From contig NZ_BSOT01000019.1 of the NCBI RefSeq assembly GCF_030160655.1, positions 233,615 through 297,614 on the forward strand: a stretch of 64,000 nucleotides of DNA, read 5' to 3'. The position numbers and the translations under genes are program-made. Origin of the DNA: Agaribacter marinus (GTDB lineage: Bacteria; Pseudomonadota; Gammaproteobacteria; Enterobacterales; Alteromonadaceae). Below are positions 1 through 8,858 of this stretch, piece after piece. Each line of letters begins with the position of its first letter. The first letter of the stretch is position 1. Below the pieces are notes generated by a model. That model saw only the letters and a program-made list of their open reading frames with translations. It ran no database searches and was not told where the DNA came from.

Positions 1-2514
1 AACGATTATGTGCAACGCTCTACTCGCGTAAGTCATCGCTCGTCGTATATAGGTGCAGATCCTGTGCGCGCTTCAGGTTGTACCGATGACAACCTAAATA
101 GCTCAAGCTGTATCAATGAGTATATTCCTGCTGGTGCGACTTACATATCGCCTATAGAGGATTTGCAGTGCCAAACCAATAACCACATCGTGCTATTATC
201 CGACGGTCAAGCAAACAATAACCACAGTGTTACTAAGATTCAGTCATTGCTTGGCAATACCTGTACCGGGTCCGGTGGTGAGAAGTGCGGCTTAGATTTG
301 GTTAAAAATATCAGTGATTCAGGTGATTCAGTTATCGATGCCAGAGTCGTTACTCATACGATTGGTTTTGCCGCAAATGCAGACGCAAACAATTTCTTAA
401 ATCAATTAGCATTGCAAAGTGGTGGCGGCTTCTACAAGGCCGATAACAGCGAAGATTTACTTGCGGCGTTTGAAACTATTTTACGCCAAGTCAAAGATGT
501 GAATACTACATTTGTTTCTCCGGGTGTCGCAGTTAACCAATTAAATCGTTTAACACATAGGGATGAACTGTATTTTGCACTATTTAAGCCAGCTGAAGGC
601 ACTTTGTGGCCGGGCAACCTGAAGAAATATAAGATTGATGGCGACGTGGTTAAAGACAAAAATGGATTGGATGCGGTAGATCCGAATACCGGTTTCTTTT
701 CTGAAAATGCGCATAGCTATTGGTCTTCGTTGGTTGATGGTAATGACGTGAGGCTGGGGGGGGCGACTGGAAGTTTGGATCTTGTTAGAAACATTTATGC
801 CTTTGATGATACGCCGGGCACGATATTCTCATCATCGAATAGCTTGAATGAATCTAACTCAACGATCACAACAAGTACGCTTGCTATCACTGATGTGGCA
901 GAGCCAGATTCTCTGCGGGTTCAACTTTTAAAGTGGGCCCGAGGGGTAGACGTCTTGGACGACAATGGCAATGGTTCAACGACGGACATAAACATGATGA
1001 TGGGCGATCCTATTCATTCGCAGCCAGTTATTGTGAACTATTCGGCAACGGATAGCGCAATATTTGTTGCTACCAATCATGGTTTTTTACATTCTTTTGA
1101 TGCTGAAACCGGTGAAGAGAATTTTGCAATAATTCCCCGAGAATTACTTAGTAACTTACATGATTTTTATCAAGATAATTCGTCATTCAATCATATCTAT
1201 GGTTTGGATGGCGATATTGTTATCCGTCAGTTTGAAGGTAAAACTTGGTTGTATGTTGGTATGCGTCGGGGTGGCAACAATTATTACGTTATTGATGTCA
1301 CTGAGAAGTTTAACCCCAAGTTTGTATACAAAATAGATGGCGGCAATGGTGCATTTGAAAATCTCGGTCAAAGTTGGTCAAGGCCCATTCTAACTAAAAT
1401 GAATATTAGCGGCACGGTAAAAGACGTCCTAGTTATCGGTGGCGGTTACGATGGGGAGCAAGACGACAAACTTGTTCGAACAGTTGATTCCGTTGGCAAT
1501 AGTGTATTCATTGTAGATGCTGATAACGGTGATTTATTATGGTCAGCCAGCAATGCCGGTGCGGATTTAAATATACCTAGTATGCAATATAGTATTCCAG
1601 CCAGAATTGCGGTTATTGACCGTGATCATGATTCTTTAGCTGATCATTTGTATGTTGCGGACATGGGGGGGCAACTCTTCAGAATTGATATCTACCAGGG
1701 GAGTGGTCCAAGTGACTTAGCAAAAGGCGAGTTAATTGCACAATTGGGTGGTGATAGTGAAGAAGAAAACCGTCGCTTCTACTACGCACCAGACGTTTCT
1801 GAAATAGTTATTGGTGAAGAGCGCTATTATGCAGTAACGATTGGCTCTGGTTTTAGAGCGGGGCCGCTGAATTCAAGTATTCAAGATCATTTCTTTATGC
1901 TCAAAGATAAAGGTGTCTTTGCTAGAGATGAATATAACAAATTTGCGTTTCCAGACTCACCGTTTACCATATTTGATCTGTATGACGCGACAGATCATTT
2001 GTTGACTTCTGATGATGAGGCTGAGCGAGAACTGGCAAACACACAATTTTTAGATAAAGATGGTTGGACCCTTAAACTGTCAGCTGGCGGGGAGAAGATC
2101 TTAGCTTCGCCATTGATCTTAGATTATAAAGTATTTTTCACGTCTTATTTACCTGCAAGTGCAAGCGATAGCCTATGTGCGCCACCGACCGGTAACAGTC
2201 GGGCGTATTTGGTAAATTTGGTAAATGGCAATGCAATTGCGGATCTGAACGAGAATAACGTGGATGAACACGAAGACCGGTATGCGCAATTGGCGCAAAC
2301 GGGGATAGCACCAGACACTAAAATTCTTATCGAAAACATTATAAAGCCTGTCGTTTGCCTTGGCGCGGAGTGTGTTAGCGCAGTGATTGAGCTAGATGAG
2401 GATGGAAATGAAGTTGCGTGTGGTTCGAATTTTGAGTGTTTAGCACAAAACATTTATGGACGCTTTGAGCGGGTGCAAAAAGACACTTGGAAAACCGAAG
2501 TTGAGAATCAGTAG
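1..2514 (+). CDS. pilY1: PilY1-like type IV pilus assembly/tip adhesin (5' end outside window)
   Basis: The reading frame is open from base 1, so the gene enters from the left; the first in-window ATG is at 10. Numbering from it, residues ~58-165 look like the end of a von Willebrand A domain (LLSDGQAN, then a GGGFYKA segment). Residues ~310-720 look like the PilY1 C-terminal beta-propeller, starting with the family-typical MGDPIHSQPV. A DxDxDxxxD calcium-binding loop (DRDHDSLAD) starts near residue 537, the position type at which Pseudomonas PilY1 binds calcium to control pilus extension and retraction. PilY1 is an exported, minor-pilin-associated factor for pilus assembly and surface sensing. 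The stop lies 29 nt before pilE, as expected for the minor-pilin operon; the pilVWX genes would lie to the left. Identification is firm; the N-terminus cannot be judged. Confidence 0.93.
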   Translation, partial: NDYVQRSTRVSHRSSYIGADPVRASGCTDDNLNSSSCINEYIPAGATYISPIEDLQCQTNNHIVLLSDGQANNNHSVTKIQSLLGNTCTGSGGEKCGLDLVKNISDSGDSVIDARVVTHTIGFAANADANNFLNQLALQSGGGFYKADNSEDLLAAFETILRQVKDVNTTFVSPGVAVNQLNRLTHRDELYFALFKPAEGTLWPGNLKKYKIDGDVVKDKNGLDAVDPNTGFFSENAHSYWSSLVDGNDVRLGGATGSLDLVRNIYAFDDTPGTIFSSSNSLNESNSTITTSTLAITDVAEPDSLRVQLLKWARGVDVLDDNGNGSTTDINMMMGDPIHSQPVIVNYSATDSAIFVATNHGFLHSFDAETGEENFAIIPRELLSNLHDFYQDNSSFNHIYGLDGDIVIRQFEGKTWLYVGMRRGGNNYYVIDVTEKFNPKFVYKIDGGNGAFENLGQSWSRPILTKMNISGTVKDVLVIGGGYDGEQDDKLVRTVDSVGNSVFIVDADNGDLLWSASNAGADLNIPSMQYSIPARIAVIDRDHDSLADHLYVADMGGQLFRIDIYQGSGPSDLAKGELIAQLGGDSEEENRRFYYAPDVSEIVIGEERYYAVTIGSGFRAGPLNSSIQDHFFMLKDKGVFARDEYNKFAFPDSPFTIFDLYDATDHLLTSDDEAERELANTQFLDKDGWTLKLSAGGEKILASPLILDYKVFFTSYLPASASDSLCAPPTGNSRAYLVNLVNGNAIADLNENNVDEHEDRYAQLAQTGIAPDTKILIENIIKPVVCLGAECVSAVIELDEDGNEVACGSNFECLAQNIYGRFERVQKDTWKTEVENQ

Positions 2515-2543
2515 AGTAAACGATACATGAGTGGGTGGTCAGA

Positions 2544-3008
2544 ATGAATAAGTTAAAGAAGGGTTTCAGTCTTGTAGAGTTAATGATAGTCGTGGCACTT
2601 GTCGGGATTATTGCTGCGGTTGCTTATCCTAGTTATAAGAACACTATGGCTGGCAGTGCGCGTAGTGCAGTTCAGGCTGATTTAATGGCATTTGCAGGTG
2701 CAATGGAGCGTCACAATGCGTCTGTTTTTACTTATAAAGCTGCGGCGGCAGGTGGAGGCGACACGGGTACGCCTGCGATTTTCACTGGCCATTCACCTGC
2801 TTCAGGGCCGGTTGAAAACAAAAAGTACATATTGACCATTGATGATGTACCGACAAATGGACAAACGTTTATATTGAAGGCTGCACCAGTGAGTGGTTCA
2901 TTAGTTGAAGGTTCTGGCGCCCTATTCATTTTTAGCGATGGTCGAAAAGCATGGGATCAAAATGACAATGGCACGATTGATTCATCAGAATATTGCTGGA
3001 ATTGTTAG
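2544..3008 (+). CDS. pilE: type IV minor pilin PilE
   Basis: Protein of about 154 residues with a class III prepilin leader: short basic MNKLKKG, then cleavage and N-methylation at F, with Glu at +5 (FSLVELMIVV) and a hydrophobic helix. PilD would process it, and it would join the pilus or the PilY1 priming complex. I chose ATG 2544 over the in-frame GTG 2535 because it gives a standard 7-residue leader; the ribosome site is a weak GTGGG. The C-terminus carries two Cys near the end and an acidic D-Q-N-D-N-G-T-I-D stretch that resembles a calcium loop. It follows pilY1 directly, as in the fimT-pilVWXY1E order. A generic pseudopilin is the alternative; position favours PilE. Confidence 0.85.
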   Translation: MNKLKKGFSLVELMIVVALVGIIAAVAYPSYKNTMAGSARSAVQADLMAFAGAMERHNASVFTYKAAAAGGGDTGTPAIFTGHSPASGPVENKKYILTIDDVPTNGQTFILKAAPVSGSLVEGSGALFIFSDGRKAWDQNDNGTIDSSEYCWNC

Positions 3009-3034
3009 CATATCAGCATATCAGCATATCAGCA
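3007..3034 (+). repeat. 8-bp tandem repeat, 3.5 copies
   Basis: AGCATATC is repeated head to tail from 3007, three full copies plus AGCA, overlapping the pilE stop codon and running into the 3' end of the convergent fimT-like gene. A simple slippage-prone repeat in the short gap between convergent genes; no function is evident. Confidence 0.85.
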
Positions 3035-3577
3035 CAGTGCATCCTTACCGTAGCCATTGTCATGGTAACTATCACCGTTTGTATCTTTGCTTAACCTAAT
3101 TCTGCCATTGAGGCTAACATATAGAGCACGATTGTATATTTGAGTTTTCTCTTTTAAACATATGTTGATTGTGGCGGGACTGCTTAAACTGCCACCTCGT
3201 TGGAACGCGATTCTTTTCTTTGGTCCTTTGACTATCACTTGTGCGCTTGCGTGTAAGCCTCGACGAAGAATTTTTTCGTCTAGGTCACGTTTGCCATTGT
3301 AGTTATCATCTTGAAATACGATTAATGGTAGGTGCCAATCTATAAGATTACAGTCTATAGCGTTACTTGTAGGACAAATAACGATTTTTTTGTATTTTGA
3401 TACCGCCATATATCTTGCATACTGAAGCAGGGCACTCGTGTCGTTGACCGCTGCAGTGATTCTACTTTTTGCAATAAGGTGTTGTGCGCTCGGCGTTGCA
3501 AATAAGAAAATAATACTTGCAATGGTTAAGACAATCATCATTTCTAGCAAGGTAACGCCGGATGATTTTGTATTCAA
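3029..3577 (-). CDS. FimT/GspH-family type IV minor pilin, copy 1
   Basis: Protein of 182 residues. It has a prepilin leader MNTKSSG, a cleavage site before VTLLE (Glu at +5), a hydrophobic helix and a FimT/GspH globular domain. It starts with TTG, without a strong ribosome site; an upstream ATG would be out of frame. It has an internal acidic D-D-N-Y-N-G-K-R-D stretch and a C-terminal D-T-N-G-D stretch like calcium loops, plus Cys pairs (VICPTSN...CN, INICL). It is clearly paralogous to the gene at 3711-4286: matching DTSA..QYARY, VICP.SN and W.LP.IVF segments. FimT-type minor pilins prime pili, and some bind DNA during competence. The pair runs towards pilE on the opposite strand, so it is not in the pilY1 transcript. 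Confidence 0.82.
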   Translation of the reverse strand: MNTKSSGVTLLEMMIVLTIASIIFLFATPSAQHLIAKSRITAAVNDTSALLQYARYMAVSKYKKIVICPTSNAIDCNLIDWHLPLIVFQDDNYNGKRDLDEKILRRGLHASAQVIVKGPKKRIAFQRGGSLSSPATINICLKEKTQIYNRALYVSLNGRIRLSKDTNGDSYHDNGYGKDALC

Positions 3578-3710
3578 TTGTACAATCCATGTATAGAATT
3601 TTTAGAACAAAGATTGTACGCGGGCGCGGAACAATATGCTGCTGTACTGTTAACCAGATTATTGTCAAAGATTTTAGGTTACTTACGCTAATGAATAGCG
3701 CTGGCCATGA

Positions 3711-4286
3711 TTACGAACAGGTGAGAGCAGTGCCTTCTATATCCTCATGCACGCCGTTGTTGTCACTATCGCCGCTGATTTTTACACGACCCTGTTGGTT
3801 GATGTTTAAACCTCTTGCCAACTTAACGTCGCCGTCTGATGGGCATACCTTTATTAATGATACATTCGGTAATCGGCTCGCGCCGGTATCGACAAAACCT
3901 ATGATTTCATTTGGGCCAGAAACCAAGATATCACCAACCGCAGATTGTGTTGAATGTAATAATTCTTCGTCAGCATCTCGCTGATTATTTTGGTTACTGT
4001 CAACAAATACGATCTTAGGTAAATTCCAGTTTGACATATTGCAGGTGGTGTAATTCGAAGATGGGCAAATAACTGTGTTTGTTTGTCTATCAATTGCACT
4101 ATATCTTGCAAATTGAATAGCCGCACTCGTGTCGTTTATTTGAGAGGCGATTCTATTTGTTGCCACGATAGATTGTACGCTAGGTGCAACCAACGTCACT
4201 AATATAGCTGCAATTGCCAATGTAATCATCAGCTCCAACAGTGTCACACCTTGTTGACGACTTTTCACTGGATAATGAGATATCAC
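3711..4286 (-). CDS. FimT/GspH-family type IV minor pilin, copy 2
   Basis: Protein of 191 residues. The prepilin leader ends in RQQG, followed by VTLLELMITL with Glu at +5. It starts with GTG at 4286, preceded on the minus strand by AAAAGGGG at good spacing. The FimT/GspH domain has an internal D-S-N-Q-N-N-Q-R-D-A-D-E-E loop and a C-terminal D-S-D-N-N-G stretch, both plausible metal-binding loops. It is the upstream member of a tandem pair; 133 nt separate it from copy 1, so the two may share transcription from a promoter right of 4286. Its likely role is as a priming or DNA-binding minor pilin of the type IV pilus. Which copy corresponds to FimT and which to FimU cannot be decided here. Confidence 0.84.
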   Translation of the reverse strand: MISHYPVKSRQQGVTLLELMITLAIAAILVTLVAPSVQSIVATNRIASQINDTSAAIQFARYSAIDRQTNTVICPSSNYTTCNMSNWNLPKIVFVDSNQNNQRDADEELLHSTQSAVGDILVSGPNEIIGFVDTGASRLPNVSLIKVCPSDGDVKLARGLNINQQGRVKISGDSDNNGVHEDIEGTALTCS

Positions 4287-4379
4287 TTCAAACCCCTTTT
4301 AGTAGGATGTAGACTATACCTTTACGCAAGTTGGTTTGGGTATATGCGTGACCAATCGATTAGTGTTTTACATACGTAC

Positions 4380-4385
4380 TATAAT
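4380..4385 (+). promoter_or_regulatory. candidate -10 element for nadE-glnB
   Basis: A consensus TATAAT sits 21 nt upstream of the nadE TTG start. No good -35 hexamer lies 16-18 nt upstream, so this is a weak prediction resting on the -10 alone. Confidence 0.35.
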
Positions 4386-4406
4386 CTAAAATAAGGGAGA
4401 GCAAGG

Positions 4407-5237
4407 TTGAAACAAGCGATTATTAACGAAATGAGAGTATTGCCGTCAATTTCGCCAGAACTTGAAGTTAAGCGCCGCGTTGATTTCATCAAAGAGCAAT
4501 TAATTTCTGCTAACCTAAAAACGCTTGTGCTTGGAATTAGTGGTGGTATAGATTCATGTACGTTAGGGAAACTTGCGCAAATAGCCATTAACGAACTCAA
4601 TGAAAAAGGCAGTGACTATCAATTTATAGCCATTCGCTTACCCTACGACAAACAAGCGGACGAAGCTGATGCGCAAGCGAGTATTGAATTTATTCAACCC
4701 TCTTTATCTATTACTGCAAACGTAAAAAACGGCGCCGATGCTATTCATGATGAAGCTGTTAATGCGTTGAAAGAGGTTGGGGCGTATGTTGCTGAGGCAA
4801 GTGCAGATGACTTTGTAAAAGGTAATACTAAAGCACGTACACGTATGGCTGTTCAGTATGATGTTGCCGGGTTAATGAAAGGTTTAGTGCTTGGCACTGA
4901 CCACTCTGCTGAAAATATCACGGGTTTTTATACTAAATTTGGTGACGGTGCCTGTGACTTAGCGCCGCTCTTTGGTTTAAGTAAACGTCAAGTGAGACAA
5001 GTTGCAGCATTTTTAGGGGCACCTAATAATGTGATGAGCAAAGCACCCACCGCTGATCTTGAATCCTTAAACCCTCAACTCGCAGATGAAGACTCTCTAG
5101 GCTTATCATATGATCAAATTGACGATTTCTTGGAAGGTAAAAGTACTGACGCACTTGCCGACCAACAGTTAATAGATATTTACACTCGCACTCAGCATAA
5201 ACGTGTGCCAATTCCTACTATTTACGATAATGAGTAA
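4407..5237 (+). CDS. nadE: NH3-dependent NAD+ synthetase
   Basis: Protein of 276 residues, the length of E. coli NadE (275). It makes NAD+ from nicotinate adenine dinucleotide, ATP and ammonia in the cytosol. The PP-loop pyrophosphatase motif SGGIDS is at residues 45-50, and [14 protein letters not shown] and KAPTADLE match the family core. There is no glutaminase domain, hence ammonia-dependent. I chose the TTG start at 4407 because AAGGGAGA precedes it and the N-terminus (MKQAIINEM) aligns with E. coli NadE; ATG 4431 would lose that segment. It ends 3 nt before glnB, so the two are probably cotranscribed and link nitrogen signalling to an ammonia-using enzyme. Confidence 0.95.
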   Translation: MKQAIINEMRVLPSISPELEVKRRVDFIKEQLISANLKTLVLGISGGIDSCTLGKLAQIAINELNEKGSDYQFIAIRLPYDKQADEADAQASIEFIQPSLSITANVKNGADAIHDEAVNALKEVGAYVAEASADDFVKGNTKARTRMAVQYDVAGLMKGLVLGTDHSAENITGFYTKFGDGACDLAPLFGLSKRQVRQVAAFLGAPNNVMSKAPTADLESLNPQLADEDSLGLSYDQIDDFLEGKSTDALADQQLIDIYTRTQHKRVPIPTIYDNE

Positions 5238-5582
<345 letters not shown>

Positions 5583-5600
5583 TTTGCAGTGTAAATGTGA

Positions 5601-5633
5601 ATTAGTTAATGCGGATGGGCCGCATTAACTAAT
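5601..5633 (+). terminator. 14-bp perfect hairpin after glnB
   Basis: The arms 5601-5614 and 5620-5633 are perfectly complementary over 14 bp, with a 5-nt ATGGG loop and a GC-rich top (GCGG/CCGC). The downstream sequence is A/T-rich but is not a plain T run. It probably ends nadE-glnB transcription and may act for the convergent slyD too. Confidence 0.65.
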
Positions 5634-5661
5634 TTAACTAATTTAACTAATTTAACTAATT
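5627..5661 (+). repeat. 9-bp tandem repeat, nearly 4 copies
   Basis: AACTAATTT is repeated head to tail from 5627 to 5661. The first copy lies within the right arm of the glnB hairpin, so the repeat looks like an expansion of that arm's end, and each copy can pair with the ATTAGTT of the left arm. Confidence 0.85.
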
Positions 5662-5709
5662 ACTGAATTGAATTAGTACAAACAAGATTGTCAGGCTTTT
5701 CTATGGGAG

Positions 5710-6189
5710 TTAGTGGCTGCAGCCACCCTTACCATGCACATGGCCATGTGATATTTCGTCATCAGTCGCGCCTCTTACATCTTCAATGTTTACATCGAAA
5801 ACCAAGGTCTGTCCTGCTAATGGATGATTTCCATCTACCGTAATAGCATCATCACTTTTGTCTATAATGATGACTGATTGTTCGCCATGGTCGGTGGTAG
5901 CTCTGAAGCTCATTCCAACGTCTACTTCCATGCCTTCAAACATACTGAGAGGGACTTCTTGAACCAAATTGTCGTTACGATCGCCATAGGCTTTATCGGG
6001 TGTAATGGTTACGGTAAATTCATCACCACTTTTTTTATCGTACAATGCCTCTTCTAGTCCAGCAATCATGTAGTGACTACCTTGTATAAAAGATAAGGCA
6101 TCTTGCCCTGATGAAGAATCAATTTCGTCACCGTCTGTCGTTTTTACCGTGTAGTGTATGGTTACAACATGATTGTCTGCTATCTGCAT
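5710..6189 (-). CDS. slyD: SlyD-type FKBP peptidyl-prolyl isomerase
   Basis: Protein of 159 residues. The FKBP core is split by an insert-in-flap domain as in SlyD: VTIHYTVKTTDGDEID, then IAGLEEAL, then DKAYGDRNDNLVQEVP, then GNHPLAGQTLVFDV. It is a cytosolic prolyl isomerase and chaperone. The C-terminus is a short His/Cys-rich tail (HGHVHGKGGCSH), much shorter than the metal-binding tail of E. coli SlyD (196 residues) but still able to bind nickel or zinc. It starts 19 nt after the ygfZ stop on the same strand, so cotranscription is likely. FkpB is the main alternative; the insert and tail favour SlyD. Confidence 0.88.
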   Translation of the reverse strand: MQIADNHVVTIHYTVKTTDGDEIDSSSGQDALSFIQGSHYMIAGLEEALYDKKSGDEFTVTITPDKAYGDRNDNLVQEVPLSMFEGMEVDVGMSFRATTDHGEQSVIIIDKSDDAITVDGNHPLAGQTLVFDVNIEDVRGATDDEISHGHVHGKGGCSH

Positions 6190-6208
6190 GAATTTGTGTG
6201 CCTATTCG

Positions 6209-7150
6209 TCATTGTGTAAATGGGTATGGGTGAGCCAAAACGGTAAACGTATACTCGCTATCTTTTAATCGTAACATATCGCCATAATGTGTGTCATTTG
6301 GCAATACAGCGAGGGCTAGTGAGTTTTCTTCATTTGTAGCAATTCGAATAATTTGACCGCCCCTTCGCCAGTTTTCGCCAATCTGCTTTTCTAACAGTGC
6401 ACCAACCGTCAGGTCACTAATTACGTCACTACTTTTCAACAGAAACAAAGCCCTTTTATTTTTTCCTAAGAACTTCGTTCTTGCGACAACCTCTTGGCCC
6501 ATATAGCAACCTTTATCAAAATCGATCGCACGCAGTAATTGCAAGTTAAACATTTGGGGAACGTATTCGCCGACTGTCGCTTGTTGAATGTTACCCACAC
6601 AAGCAAGTACTTCAGCATAATTGTATAGGGTTTCATTGCCGATTAGTTTGCTACCTTTATCTTCTAATATGCGTTGGCCAGCCAAGTTCAATATACATTT
6701 ATAAACAGCCTTGTTGGTGTCAACTTGCGGGTAATCTAATCGAATAAGAAGACCATAGTCGCTAGTTATTGTATTGAGGTGTTGTTCCGGTAAGTTGTCA
6801 AACATTTCCTTTAGAATAGATTCTGCGTCATCGCCAGCTGCGCCAAATATGGACAAGTCTTCAGCTTTTTCTATTGTGACTTTAGAAAATACACCATATT
6901 TTTTTAATTCGCGCAGCGAGGCTTCATTAGACGTATCGTGACCGGTAACTAAGAATTCATCGTGATAATCGCTTAAATAGAAACTACTCCACATTTTCCC
7001 TTTAAAATCACAATGAGCGGCGAGTCTTGCCGTATTATTTATCCAATTTTCAGTATTCACCGTTATTTGTCCATGCAAATACTTATTTTTGTCTTCACCA
7101 GATATGCGTAGTACGGATTCTGACTCTAACTTAGCCAAAAAATGAAACAT
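6209..7150 (-). CDS. ygfZ: folate-binding protein YgfZ, Fe-S cluster repair/tRNA modification factor
   Basis: Protein of 313 residues of the YgfZ/GcvT-related family. The signature KGCYMGQE is at residues 213-220; its Cys is essential in E. coli YgfZ. The N-terminal LRISGEDKNKYLHGQIT segment and the C-terminal barrel are present. It supports maintenance of Fe-S enzymes such as MiaB in a folate-dependent way. It is divergent from sdhE, the same arrangement as in E. coli, and slyD follows on the same strand. Confidence 0.93.
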   Translation of the reverse strand: MFHFLAKLESESVLRISGEDKNKYLHGQITVNTENWINNTARLAAHCDFKGKMWSSFYLSDYHDEFLVTGHDTSNEASLRELKKYGVFSKVTIEKAEDLSIFGAAGDDAESILKEMFDNLPEQHLNTITSDYGLLIRLDYPQVDTNKAVYKCILNLAGQRILEDKGSKLIGNETLYNYAEVLACVGNIQQATVGEYVPQMFNLQLLRAIDFDKGCYMGQEVVARTKFLGKNKRALFLLKSSDVISDLTVGALLEKQIGENWRRGGQIIRIATNEENSLALAVLPNDTHYGDMLRLKDSEYTFTVLAHPYPFTQ

Positions 7151-7377
7151 ATATACCTCAAAAATTCACCACCTCGTATGTACCAAGGATCTTGGGACGT
7201 CGTGTGTTTTTACAATCTTTTACTGACAAATTTATTTTGGCAAAAACGTAGGTAAGGCATATTTGTTAGTTGTGTTCTTAAAAACTGGTTTAACGATTCA
7301 CAAGTACAGTGCGTTGTAAGTGCAGATTGTGTTAAATTAGACGCATAGATCGGTATTTAAAAATATAAGGTGGTGGC

Positions 7378-7647
7378 ATGACATCAGTAGTTGAGTTTGA
7401 ATCGAAAAGGCTTGCAAGATTGAAATGGGCATGCCGCAGAGGAATGCTTGAGTTGGATGTACTACTACTTCCCTTTGTTGAGCAGGCGTTTGATCAGCTC
7501 AGTTATGATGATAAGGTTGTTTTTGAACGGTTACTTACGGCAGATGACCCTGATTTATTCGCTTGGTTTATGGGGCATCAAGAATGTAAAGACAAAGAGT
7601 TTGCGTCGATGATTGCTAGGGTGCTAACGTCGGTAAAGATAAGGTAG
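7378..7647 (+). CDS. sdhE: succinate dehydrogenase flavinylation factor SdhE (CptB)
   Basis: Protein of 89 residues. The family signature RGMLELD is at residues 21-27 and the conserved DDPDLFAWFMG at about 56-66. SdhE helps attach FAD covalently to SdhA and FrdA. AAGGTGG precedes the ATG. It was formerly taken as the antitoxin CptB of a pair with YgfX; here the next gene is a short YgfX-like protein 37 nt downstream, so the pair is preserved in altered form. Confidence 0.92.
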   Translation: MTSVVEFESKRLARLKWACRRGMLELDVLLLPFVEQAFDQLSYDDKVVFERLLTADDPDLFAWFMGHQECKDKEFASMIARVLTSVKIR

Positions 7648-7684
7648 GTAATCATTGTTGATATTCTTTTTTAGTAAGAGATAA

Positions 7685-7942
7685 ATGAATTTTTTGAATT
7701 GGTCTTTCAAACGAAGAGACGTAGTGATACTTTTTGACGATGAAGGAATCCCTAGTGTGTCTATTGGTTGTTTGTTTACAAATTTAAAGCCCTACAAAAA
7801 ATCTATTGTTAGCCCATGGGGTTTTTTCTTATTTGTCGTTGTAAAGGAGAAATCTGAGAGTTTTTTTATTCAACGAAATGCCATAAGTGAGCAAACCTTT
7901 CGCTCATTCACACGTTTTAATAAATGGCACAAATGGAAGTGA
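7685..7942 (+). CDS. short YgfX/CptA-like protein lacking the membrane hairpin
   Basis: Protein of 85 residues directly after sdhE, the place of ygfX (cptA). The part from about residue 40 (SPWGFFLFVVV, then FFIQRNAISEQTFRSFTRF) resembles the cytosolic half of YgfX, with its hydrophobic strand and the pattern D/A-x-S-E-x-x-x-R-x-x-x-R/F. E. coli YgfX has about 135 residues with two N-terminal membrane helices; these are missing, and the 37 nt between sdhE and this start cannot encode them. Either a family variant or a decayed 5' end. Assignment rests mainly on position. Confidence 0.5.
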   Translation: MNFLNWSFKRRDVVILFDDEGIPSVSIGCLFTNLKPYKKSIVSPWGFFLFVVVKEKSESFFIQRNAISEQTFRSFTRFNKWHKWK

Positions 7943-7948
7943 TATGTA

Positions 7949-8848
7949 ATGTTAAACTTATATGCAAAAGCTGCGTTATATTCACCTTCCAAGGCATTGC
8001 TTGCGAATTCTGAACTTTTTTTGCCCGACGCTAAATCTCGTCGCAGTATCACACTTGATGTTATTAATATAAATAAATATAACAAACTAGTTGCATGGGA
8101 TAAGTCTGCTGGCAGCTTATTGCACCCTAACTATATCCAAGTACTGTCTCTTCCTATGCAGCTAGAAATGATGATTAGACCTCCATTCCCTTTTAAAGCT
8201 ATGGGGTTAGTGCATATAGCAAATTCGATTCAGGTAAATAGCTTGCCGGTTGCCTACGGAGATATTGATATCAGCACCCGTTTTGGCAATTTATATCACC
8301 ATCGACGAGGTATTGTTTTTGAGGTAATAACAGAAGCAGTGCAGGAAGGTGAGGCGTGTGTCTATGCGGTAAGCTACTATTTAGCAAGAATGGGAATTAA
8401 CGCCTTAAATGAATATGCAGTAACGCTGCCCGCCTTCAATGAATCACTTTTGTTGTCCACAATCGAAACTACACAAGAGACAGTACCTTATAACGGTATA
8501 TCTGATATTAACTTTTCTCATGATGCTGGACGCGAGTATGCGAAAGTGTCGGGCGACTATAACCCTATTCATTTGTGGCCCTTAACTGCTGCGATATTTG
8601 GATTCAAACGTGCGATTATTCATGGAATGTATTCTAAAGCACTCGCTTTTTCTAAGTTGTACTATTTAGATCGGAAAACACTTTCTAGTGGCGGGTTTTC
8701 GCTAAATACAGTATTTAAAGCGCCAATAAGCCTACCTCAAAATACATCGTTACAGACAAATACGAAGGGCGGATTTTGTTTGTCTTCCTTTAACAAAGAC
8801 AAATCTCGCCAACATATTGTTGGCGAAATAGTGACGAATATTTCTTAG
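7949..8848 (+). CDS. MaoC-like hot-dog acyl dehydratase
   Basis: Protein of 299 residues with a double hot-dog fold. The C-terminal half carries the hydratase-2 motif SGDYNPIH (residues 201-208; Asp203 and His208 catalytic in the family), followed by GFKRAIIHGM. The N-terminal half (about 50-160) looks like a non-catalytic hot-dog. MaoC proteins hydrate or dehydrate (R)-3-hydroxyacyl-CoA or -ACP in fatty-acid, PHA or polyketide metabolism; the substrate is not known here. It begins 6 nt after the YgfX-like gene and may be cotranscribed with sdhE. It ends 10 nt before the convergent nadB. Confidence 0.78.
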   Translation: MLNLYAKAALYSPSKALLANSELFLPDAKSRRSITLDVININKYNKLVAWDKSAGSLLHPNYIQVLSLPMQLEMMIRPPFPFKAMGLVHIANSIQVNSLPVAYGDIDISTRFGNLYHHRRGIVFEVITEAVQEGEACVYAVSYYLARMGINALNEYAVTLPAFNESLLLSTIETTQETVPYNGISDINFSHDAGREYAKVSGDYNPIHLWPLTAAIFGFKRAIIHGMYSKALAFSKLYYLDRKTLSSGGFSLNTVFKAPISLPQNTSLQTNTKGGFCLSSFNKDKSRQHIVGEIVTNIS

Positions 8849-8858
8849 ACTTTGACGC

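Noticed and set aside
3562..3984. 140-codon plus-strand frame over the FimT-like genes
   Set aside because: It spans the gap and part of a supported pseudopilin on the other strand, with no ribosome site or recognisable feature.
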